Shown here one piece after another: positions 1-4,712 of a stretch of 5,254 nt of DNA. The DNA comes from JBKPIY01 sp046730475 (GTDB taxonomy: Bacteria > Actinomycetota > Thermoleophilia > Solirubrobacterales > 70-9). The DNA is taken from positions 1-5,254 of the forward strand of contig JBKPIY010000086.1 of assembly GCA_046730475.1 (NCBI GenBank). Direction: 5' to 3'. Made by a program: the position numbers and the translations under genes. Positions within the stretch are counted from its first letter, which is position 1, and every line of letters begins with the position of its first letter. Below the pieces are notes generated by a model. It was not told the origin of the DNA. It was given only the letters and a program-made list of their open reading frames with translations, and did no database searches.

Positions 1-719
1 GTCCCCTTCCCCACCCGGACCTCCTCCAGCTCGCTCGAGATCGCCCTCAGCCCCGCCCGTACGTCCCGGAGACCGAGGCCGGACCAGTAGGCGAAATCGC
101 GGTCGGTGGCCGGCCCGAAAGCGCGCAGGTATCGCCGGGCCAGCTCCGCCAGGGCGGGGTCGCGCTCGAGGGGACGGGGCCGGCCGATCCAGTCCTCCCG
201 CCGCACGAGGCAGGTGGACTTACCCCGGTCGGGGCCGAGGCAGGCGATCCCCGAGGTGACCGCGGTCAGCATCACGTGTATCCGGGCCTGGGTGTTGATC
301 TCGACCCCGGCGGCCGCCACCCGGTCCGCGATCTCGGTGCGGGTGAGAGGCCCCTCGCCCTCGAGCGCCCGCGCCACCGACCGCAGGGCCTTCTCCTGGG
401 CGCCCGCCGGCATCCCCAGCTGGCCCAGCCGCCTCCGCGACCACCGGTAGATCGCCGGCTCGAACAGGGGCAGGATCCAGCCGGCGTCGTCGGTCGGGAT
501 CATGTGGATCGTCATCCGCATCACCCAGGTGCGCAGCAGGGAGCGCTCCTCGGCCCGGGCCCGATCGATGTCGGCGGCGGTCAGCCGCCGGCTGCGTGAG
601 CGGAAGGTGAGCGGCCCCGCGAAGGCGTCCTGGGCCTGGGCGCCGCCGATCGCCCTGGCGAGCTCGGCCGGATCGTGTGCCGAGCCCGGCCGATGCAGCA
701 GCTGGGCCGCCGCTCGCAC
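1..719 (-). CDS. AlkZ-like winged-helix DNA-binding protein (HTH_42/YcaQ family), C-terminus cut off
   Basis: Translating the minus strand from a GTG at 719 gives 239 open codons that run off the left edge. Residues 25-31 read GGAQAQD, with Q28 and Q30 forming the Q-x-Q signature of AlkZ-type DNA glycosylases. Residues 67-72 (MRMTIH) match the family's usual MRGTLH block. A winged-helix segment with TRTEI (126-130) is followed by CLGPDRGKST (160-169), the REDW segment (174-177) and DFAYWSGL (208-215), all in family order. Members are usually about 350-400 residues, so roughly a third is missing. Known AlkZ and YcaQ enzymes remove alkylated or crosslinked bases, sometimes as self-resistance to a DNA-damaging natural product. 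Many actinobacterial paralogues are uncharacterised, so the activity here is inference. No ATG or GTG lies just upstream in frame. A GGAG sits about 12 bases before the GTG, and a CTG at 761 overlapping the previous stop is the alternative start. Confidence 0.85.
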   Translation of the reverse strand, partial: MRAAAQLLHRPGSAHDPAELARAIGGAQAQDAFAGPLTFRSRSRRLTAADIDRARAEERSLLRTWVMRMTIHMIPTDDAGWILPLFEPAIYRWSRRRLGQLGMPAGAQEKALRSVARALEGEGPLTRTEIADRVAAAGVEINTQARIHVMLTAVTSGIACLGPDRGKSTCLVRREDWIGRPRPLERDPALAELARRYLRAFGPATDRDFAYWSGLGLRDVRAGLRAISSELEEVRVGKG

Positions 720-757
720 CCGGGGAAGGCGCTCCGGCGCGATCGCCCGGGGCCCGG

Positions 758-1120
758 TCAGCGGACCTTGCGCGTCCGGGCGCGCTCCTCGTGGCGGACG
801 ACCACCTGCGCGATCAGCTTCAGGATGTTGGGGTCACCGCTGACCTTGATCTGGCCCCGGTCGTATGCCTCCCGGTAGTCGCGCACCCGCCCGTCGGTCG
901 CGAGCTCGTTGAAGCGCGCGCGCGGCATCGCGACGGTCGCCCGCGCGTCGTCGCCGGCGGCCTTGGAGATCTTCGGCCCCGGCACCTCGACTCGGAAGAG
1001 CTGGACGTCGCCGCGCCCGCGCAGCTCCAGCTCGAACACGAGCTTCAGCCTCGCCAGGGCCGGCACCTCGGCCTGGAAGCGCTCGATCGCGGTCGCGATC
1101 AGGTCCTGGGTGGATCCCAC
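758..1120 (-). CDS. SCP2 sterol-carrier-like domain protein
   Basis: This 120-residue protein consists almost entirely of one SCP2-like fold. The N-terminal half is a helix (residues 4-26) followed by alternating strands (27-48). The most recognisable part is residues 61-108: ATVAMPRARFNEL, then a GR turn (78-79), then the DRGQIKVSGDP block (88-98), which is the usual SCP2 C-terminal signature in which a small residue and IKVSGD precede the last helix. SCP2 domains bind lipids or acyl chains in a hydrophobic pocket. Stand-alone bacterial versions are presumed cytoplasmic lipid carriers or fold-only relatives, and the ligand here is unknown. The last dozen residues are very basic (HEERARTRKVR). 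The start is a GTG with no clear Shine-Dalgarno sequence. An extended -10-like TGATAGAAC ends 7 bases upstream, so a leaderless message is possible. The SDR gene ends 66 bases upstream, and the AlkZ-like gene starts about 38 bases beyond the stop. Confidence 0.75.
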   Translation of the reverse strand: MGSTQDLIATAIERFQAEVPALARLKLVFELELRGRGDVQLFRVEVPGPKISKAAGDDARATVAMPRARFNELATDGRVRDYREAYDRGQIKVSGDPNILKLIAQVVVRHEERARTRKVR

Positions 1121-1127
1121 CGGTCGA

Positions 1128-1136
1128 GTTCTATCA
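1128..1136 (-). promoter_or_regulatory. Candidate extended -10 for the SCP2-like gene
   Basis: On the minus strand TGATAGAAC reads as an extended -10 (TG, one base, then TAGAAC). It ends 7 bases before the GTG start at 1120, which would put transcription start on or next to the initiation codon. No convincing -35 lies 17 bases upstream in this very GC-rich gap, and no Shine-Dalgarno sequence is present. The call rests on position and base composition only. Confidence 0.25.
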
Positions 1137-1186
1137 GCGCCGCGCGCGGTCCCGCGACGCCCGGTGGCGGCGCCGCGGCCTGGGCC

Positions 1187-1879
1187 CTACCAGGCGATCG
1201 GCTCGCGGTTCCGGAAGAAGCCGCCGGTGGGCCCGTCGTCGGAAAGGGTCGCGAGCCAGACCGCGGTGTCGGCGCCCTCCTCCACCGACCTCGGCGCGCC
1301 CGAGCCTCCCATGTCGGTGCGGACCCAGCCCGGGCACATGCTGTTGACGAGGACCCCGCTCGCGCGCTCGTCGTAGGCGAGGGTCCTCGTGAGCGCGTTC
1401 AGGCCCGTCTTCGACACCCGGTACGCCGCCCGCCCTCCGTACATGTCGTCGAGCTGGCCGGCGCCGCTCGAGACGTCGACGATCCGCCCGTGGCCGCTCC
1501 GCCGCAGCAGCGGCAGGAACGCCTGCGCCAGCCGCCAGGGACCGAACAGGTTGACCTCGAGCACCTGATGGGCGCCCTCGAGGTCGTAGTCGGCCGCCCC
1601 GGTTGGATCGCCGTAGATCCCGGCGTTGTTGACGAGCGCATCGAGCCGCCCCGGATCGGCGAGGACCGCGTCGCGGAGAGCGAGCACGCTCACCTGGTCG
1701 GTGACGTCGAGGGGGACGAACCGGATCGCCGGGTGCTCGGGCTCGCCGGCTGCCTCGACGTCGCGGGCACCGGCCAGCACCAGATACCCATGATCGGCGG
1801 CGAGCTGGCGCGCGATCTCTCTTCCGATCCCGCGATTTGCGCCGCTCACCAGCGCGACGGGCCGCCCCTTCGACGCCAT
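1187..1879 (-). CDS. Short-chain dehydrogenase/reductase (carbonyl-reductase-like SDR)
   Basis: A complete classical SDR of 230 residues. The dinucleotide-binding Rossmann motif SGANRGIG is at 12-19 (family form TGxxxGIG). LDVTD at 57-61 would contact the adenine ring, and NNAG is at 84-87. The catalytic set is N110, S137 or S138 (VSSGAG), Y153 and K157 (YRVSK). PGWVRTDMGG at 183-192 is the usual post-catalytic loop. The NANRGIG-like form of the first motif, with Arg at 16, and the ending resemble NADPH-dependent carbonyl reductases, so NADP(H) preference is a reasonable inference. The substrate cannot be told from sequence. The enzyme should be soluble and cytoplasmic; there is no signal peptide. 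The ATG at 1879 lies just before the family's first strand, so the start is sound. It follows the acyl-CoA dehydrogenase gene on the same strand after 67 bases, but that gap is full of inverted repeats and contains its own -10-like element, so co-transcription is uncertain. Confidence 0.93.
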   Translation of the reverse strand: MASKGRPVALVSGANRGIGREIARQLAADHGYLVLAGARDVEAAGEPEHPAIRFVPLDVTDQVSVLALRDAVLADPGRLDALVNNAGIYGDPTGAADYDLEGAHQVLEVNLFGPWRLAQAFLPLLRRSGHGRIVDVSSGAGQLDDMYGGRAAYRVSKTGLNALTRTLAYDERASGVLVNSMCPGWVRTDMGGSGAPRSVEEGADTAVWLATLSDDGPTGGFFRNREPIAW

Positions 1880-1885
1880 CGCCCG

Positions 1886-1891
1886 AGAGTA
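1886..1891 (-). promoter_or_regulatory. Candidate -10 (TACTCT) for the SDR gene
   Basis: The minus strand reads TACTCT, then CGGGCG, then the ATG at 1879. TACTCT fits the actinobacterial -10 form TAnnnT and lies 6 bases from the start codon, the geometry of a leaderless transcript. No good Shine-Dalgarno sequence is present. No clear -35 was found. Confidence 0.25.
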
Positions 1892-1902
1892 GCGAGCGCC
1901 CG

Positions 1903-1948
1903 GAGCGGGCCTCCGGCGAGGCGCTCGGCCGCCCGCTCGCGCCCGCTC
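1903..1948. repeat. Inverted repeat GAGCGGGC/GCCCGCTC with a second right-hand copy
   Basis: GAGCGGGC at 1903-1910 is perfectly complementary to GCCCGCTC at 1931-1938, with a 20-base loop. A second GCCCGCTC lies at 1941-1948, overlapping the stop codon of the acyl-CoA dehydrogenase gene, so two alternative stems are possible. This GC-rich structure sits directly after that gene and could weakly end or stabilise its transcript. There is no T-run, so it is not a standard intrinsic terminator. Confidence 0.35.
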
Positions 1949-3161
1949 AGAGCTTGTGGCGCTCGAGCAGCTTCTTGCCGATCACCATCCGCTGGATCTC
2001 GGAGGTGCCCTCCCCGATCAGCAGCAGTGGGGCGTCGCGGTAAAGGCGCTCGATCTCGTACTCCTTCGAGTAGCCGTAGCCGCCGTGGATGCGGAAGGCT
2101 TCCTCGACGACCTCCTTGCCGGTCTCCGAGGCGAGCAGCTTCGCCATCCCTGCCTCGAGGTCGGATCGCTCGCCGGCGTCCTTCATCCGGGCGGCCTTCA
2201 TCGTGATCAGCCTCGCCGCCTCGACCTTGGTCGCCATGTCGGCGAGCTTGAACTGGATCGCCTGGTGCTGGGCGATTGGCTTGCCGAACGTCTTTCGCTG
2301 CTGCGAGTACTGCAGCGCCAGCTCCAGCGCCCGCTGGGCGATGCCGACGCCGCGCGCGGCCACGTTCACCCGGCCGACCTCGAGCGCGTCCATCATCTGG
2401 ACGAAGCCCCTGCCGAGTCCGGCCTCCTCGCCACCGAGGATCCGCTCGGGTGGGCAGAGGTAGCCGTCGTAGACCAGCTCGGTGGACTCGACGCCCTTGT
2501 AGCCCATCTTCTTGATCTTGGGCGGGATCTCGAGCCCGGCGAACTCGCCCCCGTTCTTCTCGGCCCAGGGCTCCTTCTCGGTGATGAAGCAGGTCATCCC
2601 CTTGTAGGGCGGCTCCGCCTGGGGGTCCGACTTCATCAGCACGAACACGACCCCGGAGCCGAGTCCGTTCGTGACCCACATCTTCTGGCCGTTCAGCTCC
2701 CACTTGCCGTCGTCGCCCTTCTTGGCGACGGCCTTGATCCCCTGGACGTCGGAGCCGACCTCCGGCTCGGAGAGCGAGAAGGCCGCCCGGATCTCCCCAG
2801 TCGCCATCTTCGGAAGGAAGTGTTGCTTCTGCTCGTCGGTCCCGAACTTCATCAGCAGGTAGGACCCGATGAAGTGGGTGTTGACAACGCCCGAGATCGA
2901 GATCCAGCCGCGGGAGAGCTCCTCGACGATCATCGCGTAGGTCGTCAGGTCGAGCCCCATTCCGCCGTACTCCTCGGGGATCGTCACCCCGAAGAGGCCG
3001 AGCTCCTTCATCTGCTCGACGATCGGCTCGGGGAACTTGTCCTCCGCGTCGTACTCCTCGGCCTTCGGGATGATCTCGTTGTCGGCGAACCCGTGGACCA
3101 TCTCGGTGATCGCCCTCTGCTCGTCGGTCTTCTCCTGATACATCGCTGTCGCTACGGCCAT
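1947..3161 (-). CDS. Acyl-CoA dehydrogenase (FAD-dependent)
   Basis: A full-length acyl-CoA dehydrogenase, 404 residues from the ATG at 3161. It oxidises an acyl-CoA to the trans-2-enoyl-CoA and passes electrons through FAD to electron-transfer flavoprotein, as in fatty-acid or branched-chain amino-acid breakdown. The N-terminal helical domain begins near residue 12. FSLSEPEVGSD (128-138) and WVTNG (162-166) are the flavin and substrate motifs of the middle domain. GRVNVAARGVGIAQRAL (263-279), RKTFGKPI (289-296) and RIHGGYGY (357-364) mark the C-terminal helical domain. E384 in IGEGTSEIQR is at the usual catalytic-base position of short/medium-chain enzymes, so it is probably active. Chain-length preference is not readable. 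The start is uncertain: AAGGAG lies only 2 bases before this ATG. A second ATG at 3143 (398 residues) and a TTG at 3212 are in frame. The family alignment only needs sequence from about residue 10. The SDR gene follows after 67 bases. Confidence 0.96.
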   Translation of the reverse strand: MAVATAMYQEKTDEQRAITEMVHGFADNEIIPKAEEYDAEDKFPEPIVEQMKELGLFGVTIPEEYGGMGLDLTTYAMIVEELSRGWISISGVVNTHFIGSYLLMKFGTDEQKQHFLPKMATGEIRAAFSLSEPEVGSDVQGIKAVAKKGDDGKWELNGQKMWVTNGLGSGVVFVLMKSDPQAEPPYKGMTCFITEKEPWAEKNGGEFAGLEIPPKIKKMGYKGVESTELVYDGYLCPPERILGGEEAGLGRGFVQMMDALEVGRVNVAARGVGIAQRALELALQYSQQRKTFGKPIAQHQAIQFKLADMATKVEAARLITMKAARMKDAGERSDLEAGMAKLLASETGKEVVEEAFRIHGGYGYSKEYEIERLYRDAPLLLIGEGTSEIQRMVIGKKLLERHKL

Positions 3162-3175
3162 GGCTCCTTCATCCG

Positions 3176-3562
3176 GTGGTGGGAACTCCCCGCCCCACTC
3201 GGGGCCGGGCAAGGATAGATCCCGCGGGCCGACGCCGGCCGATCTACAGCGAGATGGCCGCCGATCAGAGCTTTCGTCGCGAGCGCCCCGGGGTGGAGGG
3301 CTTTGTCGAGGGCTGGCTCGACTGGCTGGAGCCGTTCGCGTCCTTTCGGGTGCATCTCGAGGAGACGATCGATGCCCGCGATGCGTTCGTCACTCTCGTC
3401 AGGCAGGTCGGCCGGCCCCGCGGCGGCATCTCCGAGGTCGAGAACGAGGGCGCCGCGGTCTGGTGGTTCGATCACGGATTGCTCACCCGGGTCGAGTTCC
3501 ACCTCGACCAGGCGGTCGCGCTCCGGGCCGCTGGGATCGACCCGGAGGCAACGGGCGAGTAG
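3176..3562 (+). CDS. NTF2/SnoaL-like protein, apparently N-terminally truncated (possible pseudogene)
   Basis: Residues from about 23 onward resemble the later two-thirds of a nuclear transport factor 2 / SnoaL-like domain: YSEMAAD, a GVEGFVEGWLDW helix (39-50), then strands with FRVHLEETIDARD, LVRQVGR and AAVWWFDHGLLTRVEFHLD, ending in an ALRAAG tail. This cone-shaped fold serves as a small-ligand pocket or as a non-catalytic domain, so no reaction can be assigned. The usual first helices, about 40 residues with an A-x-N-x-G-D type block, are missing. The first 20 residues are arginine- and proline-rich and look like translated non-coding DNA. GTG 3176 lies 14 bases from the divergent acyl-CoA dehydrogenase start. 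An internal ATG at 3254 would give 102 residues. Neither start has a Shine-Dalgarno sequence. I could not find the missing part in another frame upstream, where the acyl-CoA dehydrogenase gene begins. It may be a remnant or a shortened but functional protein. Confidence 0.6.
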   Translation: MVGTPRPTRGRARIDPAGRRRPIYSEMAADQSFRRERPGVEGFVEGWLDWLEPFASFRVHLEETIDARDAFVTLVRQVGRPRGGISEVENEGAAVWWFDHGLLTRVEFHLDQAVALRAAGIDPEATGE

Positions 3563-3578
3563 CCGCGCCCCGCTACTC
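3557..3578. terminator. Inverted repeat across two converging stop codons, possible weak bidirectional terminator
   Basis: GAGTAGC at 3557-3563 and GCTACTC at 3572-3578 form a perfect 7-base stem with an 8-base C-rich loop. The TAG stop of the NTF2-like gene and the TAG stop of the convergent PadR gene both lie inside the arms. Position between converging genes fits a shared terminator. The stem is short and neither side has a T-run, so Rho-dependent or no termination is equally possible. Confidence 0.35.
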
Positions 3579-4106
3579 CTCGGCGAGAATCGAGTAGAGC
3601 CGGCGGCGGGTGTCCTTGAGGATCTCGACCGCCTTCGCGAGCTGATCGGTGTCGTCGCTCCGGGCGACCTGCTTCGCCGCCCCGAGAACCCGGAAGATCT
3701 CGGCGCGCAGCTCGTACCGAGGTGAGCCCTCGTCGCCGTTCTCCCAGGGCGCCTTCTCCGAGGCGCGCTCCTTGACCGCCTCGACGCCCGCCTCGGTGAG
3801 CGAGAACACGCGCTTGCCCTCGACCTCCTCGCCCTTCACCAGCCCCTCGTCCTCGAGCAGTTGCAGGGTCGGGTAGATCGAGCCGGCGCTCGGGGTCCAG
3901 CGTCCGCTCGTCCTCTCCTCGAGCTCCTGGATCATCTCGTAGCCGTGCATCGGGCGCTCCTCGAGGAGGGCGAGAATCGCGGTGCGAACGTCGCCGCGGC
4001 GGGCGCGATGGCCGAGGTGGCCGCGGCCGGGGCCCCAGCCGCCCCTCATCCGTGCCTCCCGGCTGCGTGCGTGCCGCGCGTGGCGCGCATATCGTGAACC
4101 GTGCAT
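3573..4106 (-). CDS. PadR-family transcriptional regulator
   Basis: A 177-residue PadR regulator. The winged helix spans about residues 38-115: GDVRTAILALLEE, the hallmark MHGYEMIQELEER (53-65), then WTPSAGSIYPTLQLLEDEGLV (70-90), where the recognition helix carries the SIYPTL signature, and a wing with KGKR-like residues (KRVFSLTEAG, 98-107). The C-terminal part (about 130-177) is the dimerising helical region. PadR proteins are dimeric, usually ligand-released repressors of nearby detoxification, transport or stress genes; the inducer here is unknown. The first 37 residues are a basic, His/Arg/Gly-rich tail (ARHARHAR, then GGWGPGRGHLGHRARRG), common in actinobacterial PadR proteins. The ATG at 4106 is chosen because AAAGGAGA sits 6 bases upstream; M20 at 4049 is the alternative. 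An AT-rich palindrome lies just upstream, so autoregulation is likely. The gene ends 10 bases from the convergent NTF2-like gene. Confidence 0.95.
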   Translation of the reverse strand: MHGSRYARHARHARSREARMRGGWGPGRGHLGHRARRGDVRTAILALLEERPMHGYEMIQELEERTSGRWTPSAGSIYPTLQLLEDEGLVKGEEVEGKRVFSLTEAGVEAVKERASEKAPWENGDEGSPRYELRAEIFRVLGAAKQVARSDDTDQLAKAVEILKDTRRRLYSILAEE

Positions 4107-4112
4107 TGCAGT

Positions 4113-4118
4113 CTCCTT
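4113..4118 (-). promoter_or_regulatory. Ribosome binding site of the PadR gene
   Basis: The minus strand reads AAGGAG, then ACTGCA, then ATG. This near-consensus Shine-Dalgarno with a 6-base spacer is the only strong one seen in the window and fixes the start at 4106 rather than the internal Met codon. Confidence 0.75.
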
Positions 4119-4125
4119 TGCCTAA

Positions 4126-4157
4126 CTGTCACTGTATATCGCGATATATCGTAACAG
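4126..4157. promoter_or_regulatory. Palindromic operator candidate upstream of PadR
   Basis: The core TATATCGCGATATA at 4135-4148 is a perfect 14-base palindrome. It is flanked by imperfect inverted arms, CTGTCACTG on the left and TCGTAACAG on the right (6 of 9 positions pair), giving a 32-base dyad. It lies 20-51 bases upstream of the PadR start and is an AT-rich island in DNA of about 70% GC. On the minus strand TACAGT, overlapping the edge of the dyad core, could serve as a -10. A dimeric PadR protein bound here would block its own promoter. Autoregulation through nearby AT-rich dyads is common in the family; binding at this site is inferred. Confidence 0.7.
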
Positions 4158-4208
4158 ATCGGAAAGGGCCACCGGACGCAGAGCGGAGCAGGCGCCCCTG
4201 AGCCGGGG

Positions 4209-4670
4209 TCACAGCTCCCACGCGAAGCAGATCGAGCGCCAGCTCGGGTTCTCGCGCTCGTAGAAGCGGTGGGCGTCCTTCCGGGTGATCGCGCTGTCGA
4301 GCTCGAGGTGGGTCGCCCCCCGCTCCCGCGCCCACGACTTGGCCTCGTCCAGCAGGCCCTTCCCGATCCCTCGCGAGCGCTGCTCGGGATCGACGGCCAG
4401 GTCCTCGACCCAGCAGCGGGCCCCGAACCGAACCGAGTTGAGCTCCAGGTAGGCGGTGCAGATGCCGACGATCCGGCCCCCGTCCTCCGCCACCAGGACC
4501 GTCGAGTCCGTCTCCGCGATCGCCTGCTCGAGGGCGGCCCGGGCCCGGTCTGGCTCCCAGCTCGGGGGCAGCGAGCCCGGCGGGGCGAACAGCCACCGGT
4601 AGCACGGGATCAGGTCCCAGGCCTCGCCGGGCCGCGCCTCTCGGATCTCCGCAGCCACTGTCCAGATCAT
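4209..4670 (-). CDS. GNAT-family N-acetyltransferase
   Basis: A 153-residue single-domain GNAT protein that should transfer an acetyl group from acetyl-CoA to an amine. Residues 8-13 (EIREAR) begin the first strand. The substrate-side loop has CYRWLFAPPGSLPPSW (23-38). VLVAEDGGRIVGICTAYLE (58-76) is the central strand pair. Motif A is intact: VEDLAVDPEQRSRGIGKGLL (88-107), with R98-S-R-G101-I-G103 as the acetyl-CoA pyrophosphate loop. HRFYERE (134-140) is the C-terminal motif B helix. The following ENPSWRSICF replaces the usual GF turn, an unusual but minor change. The substrate is unknown. The ATG at 4670 is the only Met near the family start; GTG at 4658 is an alternative. A longer open frame continues upstream but lies antisense to the CoA-ester lyase and has no GNAT similarity, so I reject it. 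The gene is divergent from that lyase across 42 bases and reads towards the PadR gene. Confidence 0.92.
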   Translation of the reverse strand: MIWTVAAEIREARPGEAWDLIPCYRWLFAPPGSLPPSWEPDRARAALEQAIAETDSTVLVAEDGGRIVGICTAYLELNSVRFGARCWVEDLAVDPEQRSRGIGKGLLDEAKSWARERGATHLELDSAITRKDAHRFYERENPSWRSICFAWEL

Positions 4671-4699
4671 GCCGGGAGCGGCGGCCCGGCGCTCTCGGA

Positions 4700-4705
4700 T
4701 AGCGT
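4700..4705 (+). promoter_or_regulatory. Candidate -10 (TAGCGT) for the CoA-ester lyase
   Basis: TAGCGT fits TAnnnT and is followed by TTTGGTC, then the ATG at 4713. With 7 bases between the element and the start codon, transcription would begin at or next to the ATG. There is no Shine-Dalgarno sequence in the 42-base gap and no convincing -35. Confidence 0.3.
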
Positions 4706-4712
4706 TTTGGTC

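Noticed and set aside
106..843. Several plus-strand open frames of 107-114 codons at the left edge
   Set aside because: They overlap each other and are antisense to the AlkZ-like gene, which has conserved motifs along its whole visible length.
1140..1149. Palindrome CCGCGCGCGG between the SDR and SCP2-like genes
   Set aside because: It is made only of alternating G and C in a GC-rich gap, and self-complementary runs of this kind are expected by chance.
677..2206. A 509-codon open frame on the plus strand
   Set aside because: It runs antisense across the SCP2-like and SDR genes and the end of the acyl-CoA dehydrogenase. Its Arg/Ala/Pro-rich product shows no motif, while the minus-strand genes have clear family signatures.
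1956..3218. A 420-codon open frame on the plus strand
   Set aside because: It lies antisense to the acyl-CoA dehydrogenase, is Leu/Asp/His-rich without any domain pattern, and is the expected mirror frame of a high-GC gene.
3152..3502. A 116-codon minus-strand open frame between the acyl-CoA dehydrogenase and PadR genes
   Set aside because: It is antisense to the NTF2-like frame, has no recognisable domain and would overlap the acyl-CoA dehydrogenase start.
4158..4208. Possible terminator after the GNAT gene (CCCC/GGGG pairing near its stop)
   Set aside because: The stem is only about 4 bases with no T-run, which is chance level in such GC-rich DNA.
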